This document shows positions 27,113 through 38,894 of a stretch of DNA of 39,270 nucleotides, in pieces. A program made the translations under genes and the position numbers. The DNA lies in the NCBI GenBank assembly GCA_013115145.1, contig JAAPAO010000327.1, positions 1-39,270 on the forward strand. The letters are read 5' to 3'. Numbering within the stretch: position 1 is the first letter of the stretch; the number at the start of each line of letters is the position of its first letter. Below the pieces are notes generated by a model. That model had not been told where the DNA came from and searched no databases. It worked only from the letters and a program-made list of their open reading frames with translations. The stretch is from Perkinsus chesapeaki (Eukaryota; Perkinsozoa; Perkinsida; Perkinsidae).

Positions 27113-28821
27113 TCATAGTATTATTACCTTTAATCGGTTAAGTTTATCACAAGATGGTCGTGGAGTACTCTTAGCTTGCTCAAGTTGCTCTGGTGAACGA
27201 TTACGCTTTGCTAATTGTATATTCCTAACCATAGTCCTTTCCTCGAAATCACAATCAGTCAAGAGGTTATTTACATAAGACGTTTCTACTACGGTTTCAA
27301 ACCTCCTAAAAGAGCACCATTACTAAGTAAAGGATTACGATGATACTATTACTTTTGCTCGTTAGAGCCGGCAGGGTACTTTGCAGCGTGGCTCGGAGGT
27401 ACGTAATATTTAACATGCATCTCAGATGTACGCTCAAGCTCAGGATACGACTTGGTAGGAGTGAATGAGAACTTTGGTCTGGTAATGATAATGTGATGAT
27501 GATGACAGAGTATGTGATGATATTACCTATGATGACTGTAGGAATTATCAGCACTGAAGTTAGCCAATAAAGTAACAATAAGTAGCATTAATAGCGGTAG
27601 AAACTGCAAGAAGCTGAAACCTGATGATATGAATAATAAAGGACAAGTGGGTTAGTATATTATTATTACGGGTATGTTCATGTTGATGGGGTTGTTGCTG
27701 CTGTGCACGTTGGGCATAGAACTAAAGAGATGGTAAAGATATAAGTGGTAGGGATATATTACAGGTGAATTCTGACGAGGGACTCCAAAAAATGCATCAA
27801 AAACATCCTGTGCTGTCATGAAGTCATCCTAATAATAACAAATGAATGATTAGAGTATTAATAATACCCTACAGGTCGCCCTGGTCTCCCTGATGATGAT
27901 GCCGCCGACTGCTCAGGATCTCTACCAGTATGATCATATGCACGACGCTTAGAATCATCTAAAGATGGAGATTACTACCGAGGTGTAGATTATAGTTATC
28001 TACCTGATAAGCATTGGAATGCCTTAGATACCTTTTTAAATGCCTCTTCAGCACCTGGTGCACTATTCTTATCTGGATGTAATTTAAGGGCAAGTTTACG
28101 GTAACTGAAGTAATACCCCTAATCACTAGTCCATATACCCTTATGAAGAAGTTAAGTGGTAAATGATAAGGAGTAGATATGTGTCAAGATAAGCTTGAAT
28201 TAAGCTCGTATATTAAGGTAAGCCACGTAAGTTGCCGTTTATTACGCCTTTTTAACCCTAGCATCCACATCATCACCATTCCTCTCTATCCCAAGTATCT
28301 CATAATAATCCTCTGTCCGTAATACACGCTGAACTAGTCGGTTTTGTTCATCAGTGTATCTATTATCAATGTCCATTAACCACCTCCATAAACCTCTCTA
28401 TTACGGTTTGCCAGCCTTGTTGGTCCGTGTATTTGTAGATGTCTGCTCTGATGTTTTACGATGCCTCATTCCAGCTGTAGTATCTTTAGTAGTTGGCCTT
28501 GAAGCGGCGGCGGCGGCCTCACTGGATGAGCTCTTGGCGGAGGTCTCGGCATCACTTGGCGAGGTATCTTTACCTTCACGTACCTACAGTAGGCTCTTAT
28601 TGCCTTTATAGAGTATATTTCCATTACTACCTGTTTTAGAAGTGTTTTAGTTTGTATATCGTCATACATTCGAATTGACTTCTCTAAGAATCGTATACAC
28701 TTATCCTTATCACCACTAAATTATAATATTAACAGATTAGACCCTGAAACCATTACCTTCTAAGAGCCTCTACTCCTATATCCCTACACCGCTTAGCCTC
28801 ATCACGGTTAGCAACGGACAT
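27113..28821 (-). CDS. DNAJB12/B14-type ER membrane J-domain protein
   Basis: Start ATG at 28821: [20 protein letters not shown], then [20 protein letters not shown], the N-terminal helical repeat typical of DNAJB12. A Ser/Ala/Thr linker precedes the J domain. The J domain has [13 protein letters not shown] with the HPD motif, [21 protein letters not shown] and [10 protein letters not shown]. Then come a [10 protein letters not shown] region, a hydrophobic anchor ([17 protein letters not shown]) and the DUF1977-type luminal part: [52 protein letters not shown] and [19 protein letters not shown]12 recruits Hsp70 to the ER membrane for quality control and ERAD. Many introns of 40-60 nt. The stop is taken as TGA at 27113-27115; one more 3' exon is possible. 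Confidence 0.82.
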
Positions 28822-28987
28822 ATTATACACGGGACAACAACTTGGTAAAGGATAAGCCATGGGGCTTCAGATCTTGCTTGACTTGAAAATCTTGCAATTA
28901 CTCAACGGTGGCGCAGGTTGCGAAAATGTGCTACCAATGAAACGGTCGGAGCAATTAGCGTTAGCAGATATTATTATTGCTACTTAA

Positions 28988-30625
28988 ATGCTTAATAAAA
29001 TAATCTACATAGTTGGCGGTGTTCTATACAATCCCTACTGTAGTGGGGCATCTGGTATACCTGAAATAAGAGCCCTTGTTGAGGACATAACTACAGCCTT
29101 GCACAGAGCTGCTAGGGAGGTTAATAAAATACAGGATACAGTCCTTAGGAATGCTACTATTGCTAATAGTGTAGCTGAATTGGAGGATATGATATCTATG
29201 GTAGAGGGAATGGTTAATAGGACCTGGTCTCAAGAGACTACTGCAATACAAGATGGGTTCAAGTTCCTAATGGACCGGTCATGGCCCGATGCTAGTAATA
29301 AGATATCCGATAACAATACAGTATCACCTACACCTGCCGTACATGCTAAACCCGCCTTACCGGCTACTAAGCCACCTACTCCTACTAAGGATGTATCGGC
29401 AAAGGGCTCTTTAGTTGGTGGAAAGAACAGCCCACTATTCGATGACTCCAGGCCTAGGTAAAACCCAGCATCATTCGTGGCTGCCATTTTATCATTTTAG
29501 GAGGACTATTAAACCTTTACCTATACTAGAGATAGTCCTATTATTAAGTGGACTATGTTTAGCTTTGGTTGGTGGACATTTCTGTATTAAATCTCGTGCT
29601 GCTGCTGATAGACATGTTGGATATCTTTCCCGTTTGCCAAGGGTAATGCTGTATGCTTTCTATTTGGGATTGTAATACCTTAGGCTGGTGGCGGTACACT
29701 TGAATGTGAAGCCCATCCTACTGTGGATAGATTCCTTGCTGTATTTGCCTATAGAAGGTTTGTCCCATATGGGCAAGGGGCAAAGCTGGAGATAAGGCTC
29801 TCTGGGGGAAAGTAAGCTATTCTAGGATATGTTCTATCTTATTGTGCTGTGTAGCCTTCCCGATATATACCGGATATTTGATATTGAAAGCTTAGTGAGG
29901 CGGGAAGGATGCATTGATCAAGTTGATAGAGCCAAATGTAAGAGTGTGGTATTAAAGGCAATGAGGAAGTGTTATCATTGTTAGTGGAGGACTTCCTTCA
30001 TTCTAAGAATGCATTGGAGGTGGTGTCCATTCATAAGGAGGTATATTGGGCAGCTTTAGAGGACTTGAAGTGTCGTATAATAAAGAAGTTTAGGTAAGTA
30101 ACTGGTAGTTGGTGATGTATTGATTGTTGTAGGGATGATGGTATATATGGAGATGTAGATATAATGATACATGACACACCTGAGAATATATTAGTACGAC
30201 AGAATAGTACTTGGGGTAATATATACCTATTGGTCATCATTCATTACTCTATCTTTAGCACGCTTCATCCGCGATAGGACTACTATGGCATTAATGGCCC
30301 TTAGCCTTATTGGCCTGGTTTGGTATTTACCCTATACCTGGGCTAAATCTAAGCGTCGTACTGTTGTTGCACGCTTTGAAGGTAGTAGTAGAAGGCAAAG
30401 ATACCATATGCGGCTTTATACCAACCCTTAGTTAAAATGTCATCTGATGATTATTGGAGGCTTATTAGGGATAAGGTTAATGAAATGTCAAGTGAAGCCT
30501 CTAGAGCCCTCAGGTAGTGCAATCCCTCCCTCTCCAGTACACTGTACACCTGTTTGTTCAGTACCAGTCCAACAACTGCCATATCATCGTCCTGTGTGGA
30601 TGGGCCATCTGAGATTGATGTTTAG
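28988..30625 (+). CDS. Two-pass membrane protein, possibly MAN1/Src1-like (inner nuclear membrane)
   Basis: Multi-exon. A helical N-terminal domain (EDITTALHRAAREVNKIQD) and a Pro/Ser linker lead to membrane helix 1 (LPILEIVLLLSGLCLALVGG) near 29540. Between the two helices lies TLECEAHPTVDRFLAVFAYR, IYRIFDIESLVRREGCIDQ and NALEVVSIHKEVYWAALEDL. Membrane helix 2 (TMALMALSLIGLVWYLPYTW) is near 30310, followed by a basic tail. TM, Cys-containing luminal domain with a W..ALEDL helix, TM, basic C-terminus is the layout of MAN1-Src1p C-terminal (MSC) proteins. I see no LEM domain. A 50-nt intron (30382-30431) joins the tail to MSSDDYWRLIRDKVNEMSSE and an end near 30625. Without it the stop is TAG at 30429-30431. 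Identity is tentative. Confidence 0.45.
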
Positions 30626-30735
30626 AGTAGATGATGCTGCTGTTATTTTACATGACCAATGTCTGATGATCAATAAGTTGTCTAAATTGTCTATTATTGT
30701 GTTATAAGTATATGATTAAGGTAAAGTGTGGTATA

Positions 30736-32900
30736 ATGTCATTATCATCAAGTAAGCTTGAAAAGATACAGAAGCTATGCCTTGAAGGTAGCCATAGGAG
30801 GGCTGTTGATATGGCAATACCACCAAAGGGTCCAGTACGAGGAGCATTGGTGCATGCTATGTTAACAGGGTTAGCAGGGTCTCTAGGGCCAGGGGAATGG
30901 ACGGTAATGATGGCAGGTGGTGGTGGATGGTATGGGTGGTGTTAGGATGATGAGCATTTGAGAACTGCACTTAAGAGGGCATTTGTGGATAATGGTGGGA
31001 GAGGGTTCTCACAAAGAGAGCTATTCGAGAGTAAAGAGGCTATGCTAGGGCTGGGTGTAGGTATGGGATGTGATAGGGTGGTAGTGTAAGGTGGTGGTGG
31101 TGGTGTTATTAGATAACGATACCCGTACCAACAACAGCAGTAGCATGGAGGAAGCCGTCAACTCCTACTAGGATAGCAGCACATGAGGTTACTACTATCA
31201 TTAATAGAAAGGCTGTAGTGGACCAAACCAATCTAGCTAAGTTGATAGTAGGGGCATTGGAAGGTACTCCAGGCTCATCTAGGGATGTAGCTACACTGGT
31301 GTGGGGGTGTGGTAGACTAGGGGTAGATATGAGGGAAGAGTTAAGACCATTGGTTATTAGATTGGTACAGGTAGCATCATCTAAGGATATATCTATGATA
31401 CTGTGGGGATGGGCTAAGATGGGAAATAAGGCCCTAGAGGAGGGAGGAGGAAAGGATGAGGCTGATGATACAGTGGTTATATGGTGTATTGAGAAGCTTA
31501 CTAAGATGTATTGTGGCCTTAGTGGCATTGAACTAACTAATGTTATATGGGCATTGGCAAGGTTACGGGTATATAATACTATATTTACTTTATTACTTAA
31601 TCAAGCAGTATTAGACGTATCACTGGAGCTATCTCCAACAAGTGTCAGTAGTGTGGTATGGGCTAGTGGTGCTAGGATGAGCACAATAGGTGAATTACCA
31701 ACAGCAGAGGTTATGAAGTCACTTCATCATTTAGCTATTAGCTCAATATTATCTATGGACCCTCCATGCATTGCCAGCACTATATGGGGCCTGGGGGCAT
31801 TGGGTATATTACTAAATGAAGGTAACGTACTACCTTATCAACCATTAACAGCTATAGAAGATTCTATCCAAGATTTTGATATGGATAATATGAAGTCTAT
31901 ATTGCAATATACATGGACGGATCCCTCCGTAACAGCCTGTCTGGCACCTGAGCTCATCCGTCGATTTGAGGCCTCATCATCATCATCATCGTCGTCTATT
32001 CCACCATGGTGTCGTAGTATAGCTGAGATATGCTTGTATATGAGTAGGGGAGCATTACAGTCACCTAAAGAACTCGCTGAGGTCATACAGTTGTACTTGG
32101 ATAAGGTGGAGCTAGACCTCTCCCATATGGCACCAGTTGATGCGGCTAGACTGGTGGCAGCATTCTCTAATCTCTCCTATATACCATCTCATCACACTTT
32201 ATCATTCTTAATTAACTTAGCTGATTTGGAAGTATCAAGGTTCTTCCCCAATACGTACTGTATGTATACCATAGCCTTAGCACAGTTGAACCAGGCCGGG
32301 CATAGGGTACCTTTGTGTGAGGCAGATCTTACTATTGATCAATCATGTAGTTTAATATGGGCATCTGCTATATTGGATATACAAGGTATTGATCAAGTAA
32401 TACGAAGGCTTCTACAAGCTAGTGTGTTGCTGCCATCCTTACCTTTTGCCAGGCAGGCTATAGCAGGTCTGTGGGCTAGGGGTATGAAGGATGAGGCTGA
32501 GAGGTTGATAGGCGCCTACGCTACAGGCAGTTTGACCGAGGCAACTGACACATCATCAAGCAGCTCATCATCCTTGCATCTGGATATAAGTCAAACACTA
32601 CGGTCGATGGGTTATAGTAATATTAAGGATGAGATAGAGTTATGTGGGGTCTATAAGGCAGATGTTGTTATACCAGACTTACGTATAGTGATTGAATGTG
32701 ATGGTGATGTCCATCATTTATATTCTAATGATACAGGTGATAGTGAGACATTGATAGGATCTAGTGTTATTAGAGATAAAGTATTTAATAAGGCTGGATG
32801 GCATGTTATTAGGGTGTCTATTAAAGCATGGAGGAAGTGTAGAACTTCCAATGACAAACAGGCTTTATTGCGAAGGCTCCTCGCTCAGTTTCGGACTTAG
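30736..32900 (+). CDS. RAP-domain protein with helical repeats
   Basis: Three exons (30736-30903, 30946-31080, 31113-32900), introns of 42 and 32 nt, 696 residues. The body is a series of helical repeats with a recurring W core: DVATLVWGCGRLGVDM, DISMILWGWAKMG, ELTNVIWALARLRV, SVSSVVWASGAR, IASTIWGLGALG and SCSLIWASAILDI. The C-terminus is a RAP domain: ADVVIPDLRIVIECDGDVHH, then VIRDKVFNKAGWHVIRVSIK and AWRKC. Such proteins act in organelle RNA processing and ribosomal RNA handling in algae and alveolates. An organelle location is likely but no clear targeting peptide is visible at the N-terminus (SLSSSKLEKIQKLCLEG is weakly amphipathic and basic). The repeats resemble octotricopeptide-type arrays. 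The start is supported by clean exon phase. Confidence 0.8.
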
Positions 32901-32984
32901 TTTCTGGTTGAGTGTTATTGTGTTGGATGATGAATAGCTGTAGCTGGTGGTGGATAATATAATAGAGTTTTAATATCAATTGCC

Positions 32985-35306
32985 ATGAATGAAGTAGAAG
33001 CATTGTTGTTGGATGTTGGTAAGGAGATGGGACGAACACCAGAGCAGATGAAGCCTATTATAAACAAGTATTACTAACTCTAGAACTATCTCTATATAAT
33101 GCTGTCTGATGTGCTTTATCATCTCTTAGAGTTGTTAACGAAGCTTGGTTTGATACTATAGACTCATTGAGGGCATTGGGCCCTGAGGAGTGGGCTGAGT
33201 TGAAGTTACCAAAACGATTAGAGATGGCTCTTCAAGCTAGACTGTTCACTACTACAGCAACACCACCACCAGCAGCGGCACCAGCAACGGAAGCCAAGGC
33301 GGAGCCAATGGCTTGGGCGACTAGTGGGGATGAACAAACACCTAACTTTACTGAAGTACAAGTAATGCCTCCTGCTACCTTCCTACAGAATGCTGATAAC
33401 CTATTTGATATATCACGGAAGGTAATGGCGGTAGTAATAGTTTAATGAAGATATTAATAATGTTAGACAAGAGAAGCATTGAAAGGGGATAAGGTTGATG
33501 AGACTATTACTTTATTATTACATATAGTTGATAATATACTAGCCCAACCATCCAATCCTAAAAGGAGGAGGATACGCCTTGAGAATCCTAAGTTTGATCT
33601 GGCTGTTGGTGAATGCCCAGAGGCCATGCAGTTCCTTAAAGCTGTACTATTATTTATCATTCATTCTTAATACTCGGACATTCAGCTTGGTTTTTCGACC
33701 TATCCATCCAAATATCCCCAGTTTATAGCATGTCCTGTGGTATATATATCTAGGTTTACTGATGCTCATTACGCTCTTGGTGGTACCAAAGCCACTCTAC
33801 CTAATACGCCAGGTAGTATAACGGTATAAGTATTAACGGTCATAATGTAAACTAGTGTAGGTGTCTTTAATCCATTTGTATCATCCATTAAAGCGTCTGG
33901 TCAAGTAGCGAGTGCCCCAAGGTTAACTGAGAAGGTAAGGAGGCCACCACCACCTTTAGTGGTTGATTGCTAAGTGTTAATGTAGGGTCTTGCAGAGAAG
34001 GAGGCATTCTCTAAGGAATTAGAGCATCAAAAGCATTTATTGAAGACCGGTGGAACTAAACCAGGGACGATGGAACTTAATCCTAAGGTAAAGAACATAA
34101 AGCCTGTACCGTATCATTATTGTGATCCTCTATACTCGTCGTATATCGTTATACGTTATATTATACCACATTGCTTTACATTACCCCATCCCTATATCTA
34201 TATGTAGTGTGGTGCATATAATATATATATCTCAGGTATTCCGACAAGGTAGTTCATCTAGCAATGGTATGCCCAGGATTGAAGATGTTGTTAAGGAGTT
34301 GAATTCACGTAGTGAGCTATTAGATGAAGCTGATGACTTTGAACTTGTAGGGATGTATTAGACCCTTCTGAGATAGACTGTATTTATTATTAGATTAAAG
34401 CTCAATTAAGCAGTATTAAGGATTCATTGACAAGTGCCGATAGAGCATTCCAAAGTAGGGAGAAAAAGGAGATGGAGAAGTTGAAGAACAGAACCATTCA
34501 TACTGTTGTGAGTGGCAATCTTGTAACAGACCGCCTGTTAAGTTATTCTCTATAGTGCGTCATTCGGGTTGCCTTCCCTGATCGACTTGTCCTTCAACTT
34601 CAATTTCGACCATCTGACACTATCTCATCTCTTTATGATGCTGTACAACAGTTCCTTAATGAGGAGTATAAGGATAAGGACTGGTAAGTTGAAGTGTATC
34701 AGCTAATTACTAACATAGCATGTATTATGGCAGGTACCTCTATCAGACACCACCTATGCGTAAACTGCAACGGAATAGTAAACGTATGGTAGCAGATGAA
34801 GACCTTGTTCCTAGTGCTCTAATTAGATGGGGCTATGAAGGTAGGTATAGATAATTATCTGCTATTCTACTGCTACTACTACCAACAGATTTAAAATGGA
34901 GATCAATACTCATGTCTCTGTGGTTCCGTCAGATGTATTTAATTTGTAGGTATATCTGCAAGTGGTACAGCTATCACTGAGCAAGGGCCCTTTTTAGATG
35001 CTAATATGGTAAATAATATTATTATTGCTATTGGATATGGTGTTGTGGTACTAGGTGCCACCGCCAGAGCCAGAGGGAGATGCAACGGCGGTGAAGAGCG
35101 AGGAGGATGGTGTGACTGAGGAAGATAGGAAAAGATATAGGAAAGAGAGAACAAAGAAGCTATTGGCTAAATTCAAATCTAATAAGGTACAGTAGGCTCG
35201 ACTAGTGGGATACTTTATGATGGTTATTCAGAAACAGTCTTCCGAAGACCATAGCGTGGAAGGTGGTGGCGGTGGAAAAGATGGTGATGTTGTTATGTTA
35301 GAGTGA
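32985..35306 (+). CDS. UBXD1/UBXN6-like p97 cofactor (PUB and UBX domains)
   Basis: Start ATG at 32985, stop TGA at 35304-35306; many exons. A conserved N-terminal helix (MNEVEALLLDVGKEMGRTPE) comes first. The PUB domain follows: TITLLLHIVDNILAQPSNPK, RRRIRLENPKFDLAVGECPE and AMQFLKALGF. A helical linker with Lys/Glu-rich coils is next (EAFSKELEHQKHLLKTGG, AFQSREKKEMEKLK). The UBX domain is last: RVAFPDRLVLQLQFRPSDTI, SLYDAVQQFLNEEYKDKDW, YLYQTPPMRKLQRN and EDLVPSALIRWGYE. The tail is charged and ends in a small exon (KQSSEDHSVEGGGGGKD) joined by a 46-nt intron. PUB plus UBX in this order is the UBXD1 plan. These bind the p97/Cdc48 ATPase at both ends and act in ERAD and endolysosomal sorting. 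Confidence 0.82.
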
Positions 35307-35411
35307 CTTTGATGATGATGATACCTCATTGCGATATACTTATGTTTCATTCACTCCATTTTACTTTAGTTAGTAACTTGACGGAGGCTTTCGTTTGGTC
35401 ACATTTTTATC

Positions 35412-36959
35412 ATGTCCCTACCAAAATACGATCGTTTTGTCGAAGATGGTATATCAGTTAGTGTGATAGGGGCTACTGGTGCTGTTGGTAAATGTATGAT
35501 ACAATGCTTAGCTGTATTAAATATACCAATTAAGAAGCTCTCATTATATGCATCAAGTAGTACATCTTACTCCTTACAACTGTTACTGGAGGTCGTCGAC
35601 TGTTAGGTCGAAGTGCTGGTACTAGTGCACCTACCCCGTGGGGAGACATACCCATAGAGGAGTTTTCTGTCAATAAACTAGTCGAAGGTGGTAGTGGCTG
35701 TCGTGTGGCTCTACTTGCCGTTAGTGGAACCTTTGCCCAGGAGGTAACAGTGGGCTATCCAGCCCCGGTGAATATATTACCCTTAGGTTGCCCCTAAGCT
35801 CGCAGATGCTGGTATTGTAGTGGTAGATAACAGTAGTGCTTTCCGGTATGATGACAACGTTCCGCTTGTTATACCTGAGATTAACCCGCAAGCCATGAAC
35901 GGAGAGCGTGAGTATTGGGTATTGGTATAGGTAATATGATTTGTATGTAGATATGATGTTGATAGCCAATCCTAACTGTACCACAGCAATAGCGGCAATG
36001 GTCTTATGGCCATTACATCAGGCATTCCATATTAAACGTATAATAATGTCAACGTTAGTATTTGTTAGTATTAAAGTTATTAAAGGTAAAGTGCTATTGT
36101 TAGATATCAAGCAGCTTCTGGTGCTGGTGATATAGGCCTAGATGAGCTAGAGTCTCAAATGCAGGATTATGGTCAACGGCCCCTCAAGGTGACAGAGCCC
36201 CCCCTCTGGGGAATGGTAAAGGCGGCATTCCCTTTATTTCAGAGTGGCAAAGCCTTCCCTCACCAGTTGCTTGGTAACGTCATACCACGAATAGATGCAT
36301 TGCAGTCTAACGGGTACTCCTATTATATAGATCATCACCAATAGTCAATGTACACAGGTATACCAAAGAGGAAATGAAAGTGGCATGGGAGACAAGGAAG
36401 ATTTTCAATGATACCTCACTTCTTATTAGTTGCACTGCTGTAAGCATTAATATATATTATTATACCATAGTCCGGAAAGGTACGTGTCCCGACAATGAGA
36501 GCTCATGCTGAGGCTATTAGTGTGGAATTCGAGAGCTCTGTTAATATTGATAAAGTTAAAGAGCCCACTGCCAGTAGCCAATCATCTTCTTCCTTGTTCA
36601 TATTAGGTCACATGCGTCCTGAAGGAATCTCCCATGGTGATAGTTGAAGATGACCCGGTTAATGATGTGTAGGCTAGTGCTAGTAGAATACTATAACTTA
36701 TCATCCCATCACTAGTTATCCAACTTCTCTGGGATGTACTGGCAAGATAGATGTATCAGTAGGAAGGATACGACAGTCATTAGCATTTCCAGACCAAACG
36801 GGTGTAGACCTGTTTGTTTGCGGTGATCAACTACTTCGTGGAGCGGCATTAAATGCTGTAAGTATGAGCTCAGCTCTATCGTTCCATTTATTGTGGTGGT
36901 GAATGTACAAACAGGTTCTTATTGTCAAGGAGCTTGGTCGACAGCGTGGTTGGTTCTGA
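35412..36959 (+). CDS. asd: Aspartate-beta-semialdehyde dehydrogenase
   Basis: Start ATG at 35412, stop TGA at 36957-36959; about eight exons with small introns. The NADP-binding loop is [36 protein letters not shown] follows. The catalytic cysteine lies in NPNCTT, the substrate loop is [16 protein letters not shown], and the base and phosphate-binding part is [13 protein letters not shown]. The end is [20 protein letters not shown]. The enzyme reduces aspartyl phosphate to aspartate semialdehyde, the branch point to lysine (diaminopimelate route), threonine and methionine. The N-terminus ([11 protein letters not shown]) has no obvious targeting extension, so it is probably cytosolic, unless an upstream exon was missed. 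The full set of motifs suggests an active enzyme. Confidence 0.9.
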
Positions 36960-37941
36960 TAGCATACTGTTTTTATTTTGCTTCTCAAGTTGAGTTATTG
37001 TCAAATGTTTTGACTCAAATCGACGGACCCTTGCAACCACCCTCACTGTCCAACAACATCGTTGGCCTCCAATAAACCATAATTATTATGTTTATACTCA
37101 CACCCTATTATTTATGCCAGAACAGTATACCGGCATCCGATGATCGGAATCCGATCATCGGATCTGCTTGAGTGCCAAGAAAAACATTCAGCCCGAGGCT
37201 TATTAACGCAGAGAACTCTAACGTATGTGCGCAACTGTGTAGATCACATAGTTGATAGTAAATTGCGCAACTACAGAGGATAGTGCGAATATAACGATTC
37301 CCCGCTACCTACACTGACTGGGTTATACTGAAATCATAGTACAGCTAATCTCAAACTAGTGGAACACATAGAATGACCTAGCCTATGCTAATAACTACAC
37401 CTACAAAACGCTGTGTAAACGCTCGAATGGCCGAGCAAAGTTAGTAAAAGAACTATGAAACCAGATAGAGCAAAACCCCAGCAGACGAATCAAAAACTCT
37501 TATTTCGAAAACCAAGTAGTCCGTGGAGCATTTTAACGATATATCCATGCTAGGAGAGTTCCCGTGCCAAATTTCAGGTTGATATGAGCACTAATTAAGA
37601 AGTCGAGCCCGCCACACGAAATAGGGTCTCTAGATTGCACCCGAAACCCGACGCGGATGCTCCACCTTTATTGCTGATAGCTATACTTTTCTTAACTTTG
37701 GTATTTTGATGATTTCTTGTGATTGTCTCGTGCCCGTTGTATCTCTTTATAGTACTAAGCTGCTGTTGCTTGTTCCTCGTTCATATGGACGAACACAAGG
37801 CGAGAAGGGAGTCTACAAAGGCTTCTTCTTTTTCAGCTTACATTCGCAGGGGGATTTAGCTGTGCACGCATGTACAAGGGAGCGAGCGGCGCACAATGAA
37901 TAACAGCTGCCATTTTCTGATGGTTAATCTTTCTTCGTCTA
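36960..37941. other. Gene-free stretch with a strong hairpin
   Basis: Nearly 1 kb after the dehydrogenase. I find no gene I can support. Content includes a perfect 13-bp hairpin at 37135-37163 and a repeated TGCGCAACT at 37228-37236 and 37264-37272. There is also a short ATG-led frame at 37783 (MDEHKARRESTKASS) that closes after 24 codons and could be a leader exon. Confidence 0.4.
37135..37163. promoter_or_regulatory. Perfect 13-bp hairpin with 3-nt loop
   Basis: ATCCGATGATCGG (37135-37147), AAT, CCGATCATCGGAT (37151-37163). It lies 175-205 bases after the dehydrogenase stop codon. It could be an RNA 3' structure or a protein-binding dyad; there is no T-rich tract behind it. Confidence 0.5.
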
Positions 37942-38184
37942 ATGTCCCCACTGTTGGCCGAGAAAACGAGTGGCTTGGTGATCCTGCTATGGCTACATAA
38001 GGAACTTCGGCGTGTTGGAGCACGATTCACGGCTCTGTTAACAGAGCCCCAACACGTGCCTGTTATAAGCAAGCTGTCAGACTTGGCCAGTGAGTGGGAG
38101 AGAGGTGAAGCCGAGTTGTACGCGTGCAACAGCTCACAATGTAGCGAGCTTCGACGCATGACCTTATTTACTGTAGGCCCATAA
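37942..38184 (+). CDS. Possible small helical protein, unrecognised
   Basis: An ATG frame of 80 codons: SGLVILLWLHKELRRVGARF, PVISKLSDLASEWERGEAEL, then Cys-containing YACNSSQCSELRRM. It reads as a hydrophobic segment and a charged helix. An intron (38175-38226) could extend it by about 28 residues. The opposite strand has a longer open frame over the same bases (37833-38270) that is Ser/Arg-rich and less protein-like. Neither has a recognised domain. A two-part hairpin lies inside. Kept as a weak candidate. Confidence 0.2.
   Translation: MSPLLAEKTSGLVILLWLHKELRRVGARFTALLTEPQHVPVISKLSDLASEWERGEAELYACNSSQCSELRRMTLFTVGP
38011..38056. other. Two-part stem-loop, 15 bp with a 12-nt bulge
   Basis: Outer arms CGTGTTGG (38011-38018) and CCAACACG (38049-38056) pair perfectly. 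The inner 18-bp palindrome GGCTCTGTTAACAGAGCC (38031-38048) folds as a 7-bp stem with a TTAA loop and abuts the outer 3' arm. The two stems would stack with one 12-nt bulge on the 5' side. Confidence 0.5.
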
Positions 38185-38449
38185 TGAGGGTCGTAACTAT
38201 TTATTTCCAAGAGTTTCTGAATAGCTCCCGGTGGGTTGCCACCGCTCATATCGTCTTTATGACTTATCATATATTAGAGCATGTAGTAGTGGTGAGTACC
38301 CGATTGCGGTTCTCACACCGCACGTGTACCACCACCAGTGGAGCGCGGCCCTTCCTAATCACTTCAGCGTGCGGGGTCTTCATAAGCTGCGTGGAACTAG
38401 TTAAACCTGATCAATTGTGCTCCACCTTTCGTATTAACTGCTCAAAGCT

Positions 38450-38894
38450 ATGAATGTTTGTACTTTCCTGGTTATATTTGGAGCTTATGCAGTTTTCACT
38501 GTAGAATCACAAGCTCCCCCTGATGCTCTGTATGTTTATCGTATCGTTTTTTGCTGGCAGCGGCTATGCTAGCTTATCTCTGTTGCTCTCACCTGACGGA
38601 CACGGAGGGGGTCGTGCGAGGTTTTATCTCGCAGGATTGGCTAGCGGTGTTGGGCATGCTGTCGACTACGTCGAGACGGCTGACGGTTTGGTATTCCGCT
38701 GGGTGCCTGGGGCTCGCGAAGTTTTCTTGCAAGCTATCTACGACGAGTTACTCCCTGCGTTATCCTTCGGTGATACAGCTTTGTTGCAGGCAAGGCGGGA
38801 CGGCGCTGGTTATAACCTAGGGGAAGATATCCTCGCGGTACCACGTCAACTACCACCGCAACTAGCCTGCGAGATGCATCGCACCCTTCCTTGA
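38450..38894 (+). CDS. Small secreted protein with signal peptide, unrecognised
   Basis: Two exons (38450-38529 and 38561-38894) joined by a 31-nt GT-AG intron, 137 residues. The N-terminus MNVCTFLVIFGAYAVFTVES then QA-PP is a good signal peptide, with likely cleavage after ESQA. The mature part is acidic to neutral and has few cysteines: LGYASLSLLLSPDGHGGGRA, YLAGLASGVGHAVDYVETAD, EVFLQAIYDELLPALSFGD and LPPQLACEMHRTLP. No membrane helix follows, so it is probably exported or targeted to a secretory compartment. The coding exon is visibly richer in G and C (CTC, GCG, GGC codons) than most genes in the window. The family is unknown to me; it may be lineage-specific. Confidence 0.55.

Noticed and set aside
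27113-36959. An ERAD gene cluster (DNAJB12, UBXD1)
   Set aside because: Two related genes are separated by unrelated RAP and membrane genes on mixed strands. Functional clustering is not supported.
37833-38270. 145-codon minus-strand frame as a gene
   Set aside because: It is Ser/Arg-rich without a motif and overlaps a somewhat more protein-like plus-strand frame. Length alone is weak evidence.
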